From NCBI RefSeq assembly GCF_021559775.1, contig NZ_CP056049.1:434001-498000 (forward strand): a DNA stretch of 64,000 bases. The letters are read 5' to 3'. Position numbers and translations under genes: made by a program. The notes beneath the pieces were generated by a model. The model was not told the origin of the DNA. It did not search any database and saw only the letters and a list, made by a program, of their open reading frames with translations. Source of the stretch: Gillisella vitis (GTDB taxonomy: Bacteria; Pseudomonadota; Alphaproteobacteria; Rhizobiales; Rhizobiaceae). Within the stretch, counting starts at the first letter, position 1, and every line of letters starts with the position of its first letter. This document shows, one piece after another, positions 60,695 to 64,000 of this stretch.

Positions 60695-61345
60695 ATGGCT
60701 GGCGGAACCGCGCTCAGGCGTGCCGAAATCGGGCAAGAGCGTCGTGAAAAGACGAGACAGAAGCTCATCGCTGCGGCGGCGCGCGTCATCGCCGCCAATG
60801 GTGACAAGACCGCGACGATCGACGATTTCATAAGGGCGGCGGGTGTTGCGCGGGGAACGTTCTACAACTACTTTCCCACCCGCGAGAATTTGCTGGATGC
60901 ATTGTGGACGCAAGTTGGCAAGGATCCATTTCTTGAAATCGGCAAGGCTTGCGCCTCAATCAGCGATCCGGTCGAGCGGTTGATTGCACAGGCTTGGCGC
61001 ATATTGATCCGGTCAGGCGAAGACCAGGCTTGGGGGTGGCTGATCTTCGCGTTGTCCGGCAATGCCGAAACAGTCAACTCTGACCTGCGGGCCTATCCTG
61101 CACCTGATCTTAAAGCCGGTTTGAGCGCGGGACGGCTGCATTACGACCATCTGGACAGTGCTCGAGACTTCGTTGTCGGCGCGGTCCGGGCTGGTATGAA
61201 AACCCAATTGAGCGGGCGTGGCTCGAGCGAATATGCGCACGACATATGCAAAATGATCCTGCTTGCTCTCGCAGTCCCTACGGAGGAAGCCAATAGGATC
61301 ATGGGATCTGCCACAAGAACAGGCGTTGGAGTAGCGTCGACTTAA
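60695..61345 (+). CDS. TetR/AcrR-family transcriptional regulator
   Basis: 216 residues. N-terminal helix-turn-helix: RREKTRQKLIAAAARVIAAN, then ATIDDFIRAAGVARGTFYNY, FPTRENLLDAL, the textbook TetR pattern. The C-terminal ligand-binding part (about 75-216) is variable, so the inducer is unknown. The gene is divergent from the linalool dehydratase/isomerase-family gene, and the palindromes in the 150-bp gap overlap both promoters. It most likely represses the isomerase-SCO1 operon and itself. Confidence 0.92.
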   Translation: MAGGTALRRAEIGQERREKTRQKLIAAAARVIAANGDKTATIDDFIRAAGVARGTFYNYFPTRENLLDALWTQVGKDPFLEIGKACASISDPVERLIAQAWRILIRSGEDQAWGWLIFALSGNAETVNSDLRAYPAPDLKAGLSAGRLHYDHLDSARDFVVGAVRAGMKTQLSGRGSSEYAHDICKMILLALAVPTEEANRIMGSATRTGVGVAST

Positions 61346-61385
61346 TCCATATGGCGACCGACAACCGAATACCTCTGCGCCGTCC

Positions 61386-62078
61386 CTATTCTTCGTCGCT
61401 CTCTGGCTCGCCTGCAATCGGTCCCTCGCGCACAGCATTTCTACTCAACAGGCCGGCATCCTCAAGCGCTTCGATGTCGGGCAGATCACGCAGGGTCTCC
61501 ATATCGAAGGCGGACAGGAAGTGTTTGGTGGTGACGTAGGTATAGGGCGCACCTGGCGTCGGGCTGCGTGGCCCCGAGGCTATGAACCCTGCGCCCCGAA
61601 GCGAAGCAATTGTATCGCGGCTGACCTCCTTGCCGAAGATCTTTGACAACTCGCCGCGGGTAACCGGCTGGAAATATCCCACCGCCATCAGTACCATTGA
61701 CTCGAACTCCGAAAGCGCCGCCACCCCTCCCCGCGTCGGAGCGGCTGAGGCCCGTATCGCCCCTGCGTAACGCGAGCGGCTTCGGTGTTGCCAACCACCG
61801 GCCACCGAAACCAGTTCGTAGGGTCGGGACCGAAGCTCCTCGATGAGGTCGTCGATCAGCAGATCGATGCTGCACTCTTTTCCCACCACCCGCGCCAATG
61901 TCTCGCGACCGACTGGCTCGGCAGAGGCAAAGATCACCGCTTCGACCCTCAGCATCCATTCCCGCCAGCGCAGTTCCGGCGGCAGATCCTCCAGCTCCCG
62001 ATCAAACAGCCGTTCGGCTGCGGCACTCGCCCTTTCCTTACGGGATTGCTTGGCTACAGGGGCTCCGGCCATCGTCAC
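61386..62078 (-). CDS. scpB: ScpB-like chromosome segregation/condensation protein
   Basis: 230 residues. Two winged-helix domains: VEAVIFASAEPVGRETLARV and LIDDLIEELRSRPYELVSVA, GGWQHRSR, then ALSEFESMVLMAVGYFQPVT and RGELSKIFGKEVSRDTIASL. This is the ScpB (SMC-ScpAB) fold with longer basic and acidic ends than chromosomal ScpB. Its stop and start place it directly after the DUF1403 gene (ATGA overlap). ScpB paralogues next to DUF1403 genes occur on rhizobial plasmids and chromids, so this is probably the accessory copy and not the housekeeping one. Confidence 0.85.
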   Translation of the reverse strand: MTMAGAPVAKQSRKERASAAAERLFDRELEDLPPELRWREWMLRVEAVIFASAEPVGRETLARVVGKECSIDLLIDDLIEELRSRPYELVSVAGGWQHRSRSRYAGAIRASAAPTRGGVAALSEFESMVLMAVGYFQPVTRGELSKIFGKEVSRDTIASLRGAGFIASGPRSPTPGAPYTYVTTKHFLSAFDMETLRDLPDIEALEDAGLLSRNAVREGPIAGEPESDEE

Positions 62079-63028
62079 ACTCCAAACACCCGGAAAGAGG
62101 AGCGGCCGGACAGTTCGCGCACCGCCTCAAAGCTTTCCAGTCGCTCGAACAGCCGGTTGGCCGCCCAGCGGGAGAGACCACTGCCAGGCGCCGAGGCCAG
62201 CACGGCATCCTCGTTCAGCAATTTGCGGATCACCGGCTCGGCACCTTTGGTGCGAACCTTCGGCGCGACAGCCAGAAGCCGTGCTGCGCGTCGATTGATG
62301 TCGACGGTGGAACGGAGTGCTGCGTCAACCCCATCAACCAGCGCCAGGCAGATCGCCTTTGGATAAGCTGGCTCTCCCGGACGAACGCGACCCCGGCCAC
62401 CGATCGTTCGGAAGGACGAACCAAAACGTTCGGGTAAAAGCAAAGGAACAGGTCTCGGCCATTTCAGCTTGTGAGCCAGCACAACATCCGCCAGTCCCAG
62501 GGTCAGCACCTCTATGTCCGGGCGGATCGCGCACATTGCTGCTATCAGGTCCACTGCTACGAAGGGCGCCGCCCGCTCAGATTGGATCGCAGAATCCACA
62601 AGATCCGGAATGGAGGCAAGCCCCTCGTCCCAGCAAAGGTCCAACAGCGCGGTAAGCTCCTGAACAAATGGTGTGGTGATTGCCCCGGACCGGCGCGACA
62701 GCATTCGTGTGGCCAAAAACAATTTTCCCGCAGGCCCTGGATCATCACCAGGCGCCGTCAGCAAAAGCGCGTCGCGCAACGCATGTTCGTCCTCGCTACG
62801 GCCATCCATTCTGGCGGCGATGGCAGCCGACTTCAGGGCAAGGCGATCACGCCAACAGCCGAGCCAAGGCGGATCGGCCTGTATCAGATCGTCAAGCGAT
62901 TTCAGAGCGATACCGGCAGAGAATGCAGCGTCGGATTCGGGAATGTCGCGACCGCGCAACGAAGCCCAGCCTGGAAGACGAGGTGACCAGCTCAAGGGCG
63001 GCTCTGAGGTGGGGGCGCGCGAATCCAT
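62075..63028 (-). CDS. DUF1403-family protein
   Basis: 317 residues, mostly helical, no signal peptide or membrane segment. Recognised by the start LPGWASLRGRDIPESDAAFS AGIALKSLDDLI-type block, the DRLALKSAAIAARMDGRSED segment and the downstream LTLGLADVVLAHKLKWPRPV LLL-type block. The function of DUF1403 is unknown. It is found mainly in Rhizobiales, typically coupled to an scpB-like gene as here (4-bp overlap). A role in replicon maintenance or chromosome organisation together with the ScpB paralogue is an inference from that linkage. Confidence 0.75.
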   Translation of the reverse strand: MDSRAPTSEPPLSWSPRLPGWASLRGRDIPESDAAFSAGIALKSLDDLIQADPPWLGCWRDRLALKSAAIAARMDGRSEDEHALRDALLLTAPGDDPGPAGKLFLATRMLSRRSGAITTPFVQELTALLDLCWDEGLASIPDLVDSAIQSERAAPFVAVDLIAAMCAIRPDIEVLTLGLADVVLAHKLKWPRPVPLLLPERFGSSFRTIGGRGRVRPGEPAYPKAICLALVDGVDAALRSTVDINRRAARLLAVAPKVRTKGAEPVIRKLLNEDAVLASAPGSGLSRWAANRLFERLESFEAVRELSGRSSFRVFGV

Positions 63029-63226
63029 GCGAAAGACGATAGATCAGGGGCGCGGTTTAATCCAGAGAGATCGGCCATAACCGCACATTCTTTCGTGCTG
63101 GTTCCAACGCGAAAATCAACATTCGGAACTTCTTGCCCGGCTAAAGGGTTGTGGGGATGTAACAGTCCTCACCTCAATCTGCAGAACATCCAGGTAATGG
63201 AGTTCCCCTGTCTGAAAGACACGATC

Positions 63227-63739
63227 ATGAACAAGGTTCTTGCAAGCGCGATTACCGTGGCGATGACATGGATGATGACGGCGGCTGGTGCGCACGCCGA
63301 CGAGTCTGCTTTCTTGAAAACACTGGCGGGAAGCTGGAGCGGCAAAGGAACGGTCAAGGTGCGCACGAATGCACCCACGATCAATGTCACCTGCAGATTC
63401 AAATCGAACACGACGGCGCAATCGCTGGCATTGAATGGACGCTGTACGAGCCTCGTTGTGTTTTCTCGTGCCATCAGCGCAGATTTGAAAATCAACGGTG
63501 CGACCTATAGCGGCTCTTACGTGGGGGCCGGTACGGGTGTCGCGGGCTTGAACGGCAAACGCGGAGGAGATGCCATCAACCTTGCAATCAATTGGGCGAA
63601 AGAGGTCAATGGTGATCGACGTGCGCAGATGACAATCGAAAAAGTTGGAGCTTCCGGCATGCGCCTGACGACTGTTGATACCGACCCGGCCACAGGGAAG
63701 TCGATCGTTACCAGTCGGATTGACCTGCGTCGGGGCTGA
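63227..63739 (+). CDS. Small exported protein of unknown function
   Basis: 170 residues from the ATG at 63227, which begins a clean signal peptide (MNKVLASAITVAMTWMMTAA, cleavage after AHA). The frame is open to 63095, but earlier starts would bury the signal. The mature part starts ESAFLKTLAGSWSGKGTVKV and is predicted to be beta-rich with two cysteines (VTCRF, GRCTS) that may form a disulfide. This looks like a lipocalin/avidin-like small beta-barrel as in several DUF families with the LxGxWxGxG opening. Likely periplasmic. No operon partner. Confidence 0.75.
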   Translation: MNKVLASAITVAMTWMMTAAGAHADESAFLKTLAGSWSGKGTVKVRTNAPTINVTCRFKSNTTAQSLALNGRCTSLVVFSRAISADLKINGATYSGSYVGAGTGVAGLNGKRGGDAINLAINWAKEVNGDRRAQMTIEKVGASGMRLTTVDTDPATGKSIVTSRIDLRRG

Positions 63740-63933
63740 GTTCATCCATCGACATTGGTCTAAACCTTTAATGCATACTATCGTGTGATCACAGCAAGCT
63801 GAAACGGGTCTGTGAGAGTTGATCAATTCAACGCGGGAACCGGGCCTTTGTGGAACGACAAACCTCGTTAATTCGCCGCGAAAATCAACAACGGTCGTTA
63901 CAGCGCGCCAAACGTATCGTCGCAATATGGGGT

Positions 63934-64000
63934 TTAAAAACTCCCCGCCAGATTGACCTGCGCTGCGCTTGACCGCAGGCCTTTGCCAAACTCGCCGGAA
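63934..64000 (-). CDS. C-terminal end of a possible outer-membrane protein (partial)
   Basis: Only the last 21 codons are in the window, on the minus strand: SGEFGKGLRSSAAQVNLAGSF and stop. The alternating hydrophobic residues and terminal Phe resemble the last beta strand of an outer-membrane barrel such as an autotransporter. The rest lies beyond the right edge, so the call is tentative. Confidence 0.4.
   Translation of the reverse strand, partial: SGEFGKGLRSSAAQVNLAGSF

Overview
The window reads as an alphaproteobacterium of the Rhizobiaceae (Agrobacterium/Rhizobium type). It has GC-rich coding sequence with short, translationally coupled operons, two RIME-like intergenic palindromes, and a ScpB/DUF1403 gene pair of the kind seen on rhizobial secondary replicons. 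Its centre is a hybrid PKS-NRPS siderophore locus with the luciferase-like monooxygenase that defines the MupA/Atu3671 family. The gene content fits the fabrubactin-type loci described from Agrobacterium fabrum C58. That assignment rests on recognised families, not on a database search.

Region 1 (1-4.9 kb) holds the 5' part of a soluble poly-HAMP chemoreceptor, gene debris including two divergent IS6-type transposase remnants, an alpha/beta-hydrolase-like gene and two convergent Rrf2-type regulators.

Region 2 (4.9-20.9 kb, minus strand) is one operon: FAAL-ACP starter, PKS1 (KS-AT-KR-ACP), luciferase-like monooxygenase, NRPS N1 (C-A-T-C-A-T), MATE exporter, and probably an Rrf2 regulator at the end.

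Region 3 (21.2-44.9 kb, plus strand) is the divergent operon: NRPS N2 (docking-C-A-T-reductase), SAM methyltransferase, class III aminotransferase, MbtH-like protein, two small overlapping genes of unknown function, PKS2 (KS-AT-KR-ACP), NRPS N3 (C-A-T-C-A-T-E), NRPS N4 (C-T), type II thioesterase and a FhuF-type ferric-siderophore reductase. N2 has an aromatic-type adenylation pocket and a terminal reductase. Together with the aminotransferase and methyltransferase this fits a C-terminal DOPA-derived Dmaq unit. Both PKS KR domains have a damaged NADPH loop, which would leave beta-keto intermediates for the monooxygenase.

Region 4 (45.1-53.4 kb, plus) is uptake and signalling: a TonB receptor with an STN domain, binding protein, two FecCD permeases, an ATPase, a FecI-type ECF sigma factor and FecR. 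The motif GTCCCAA-N15-CGTCTA(C/T) lies upstream of the receptor gene, of fecR and, 40 kb away, of the plus-strand Rrf2 gene. This gives a candidate promoter consensus for the sigma factor and a third member of its regulon.

Region 5 (53.5-64 kb) holds an RND efflux pump with its adaptor, a linalool dehydratase-isomerase-family gene with a SCO1/SenC gene, a divergent TetR regulator with palindromes over the promoters, the ScpB/DUF1403 pair, a small exported protein and the last codons of a possible outer-membrane protein. No tRNA, rRNA, CRISPR array or intact insertion sequence was seen.
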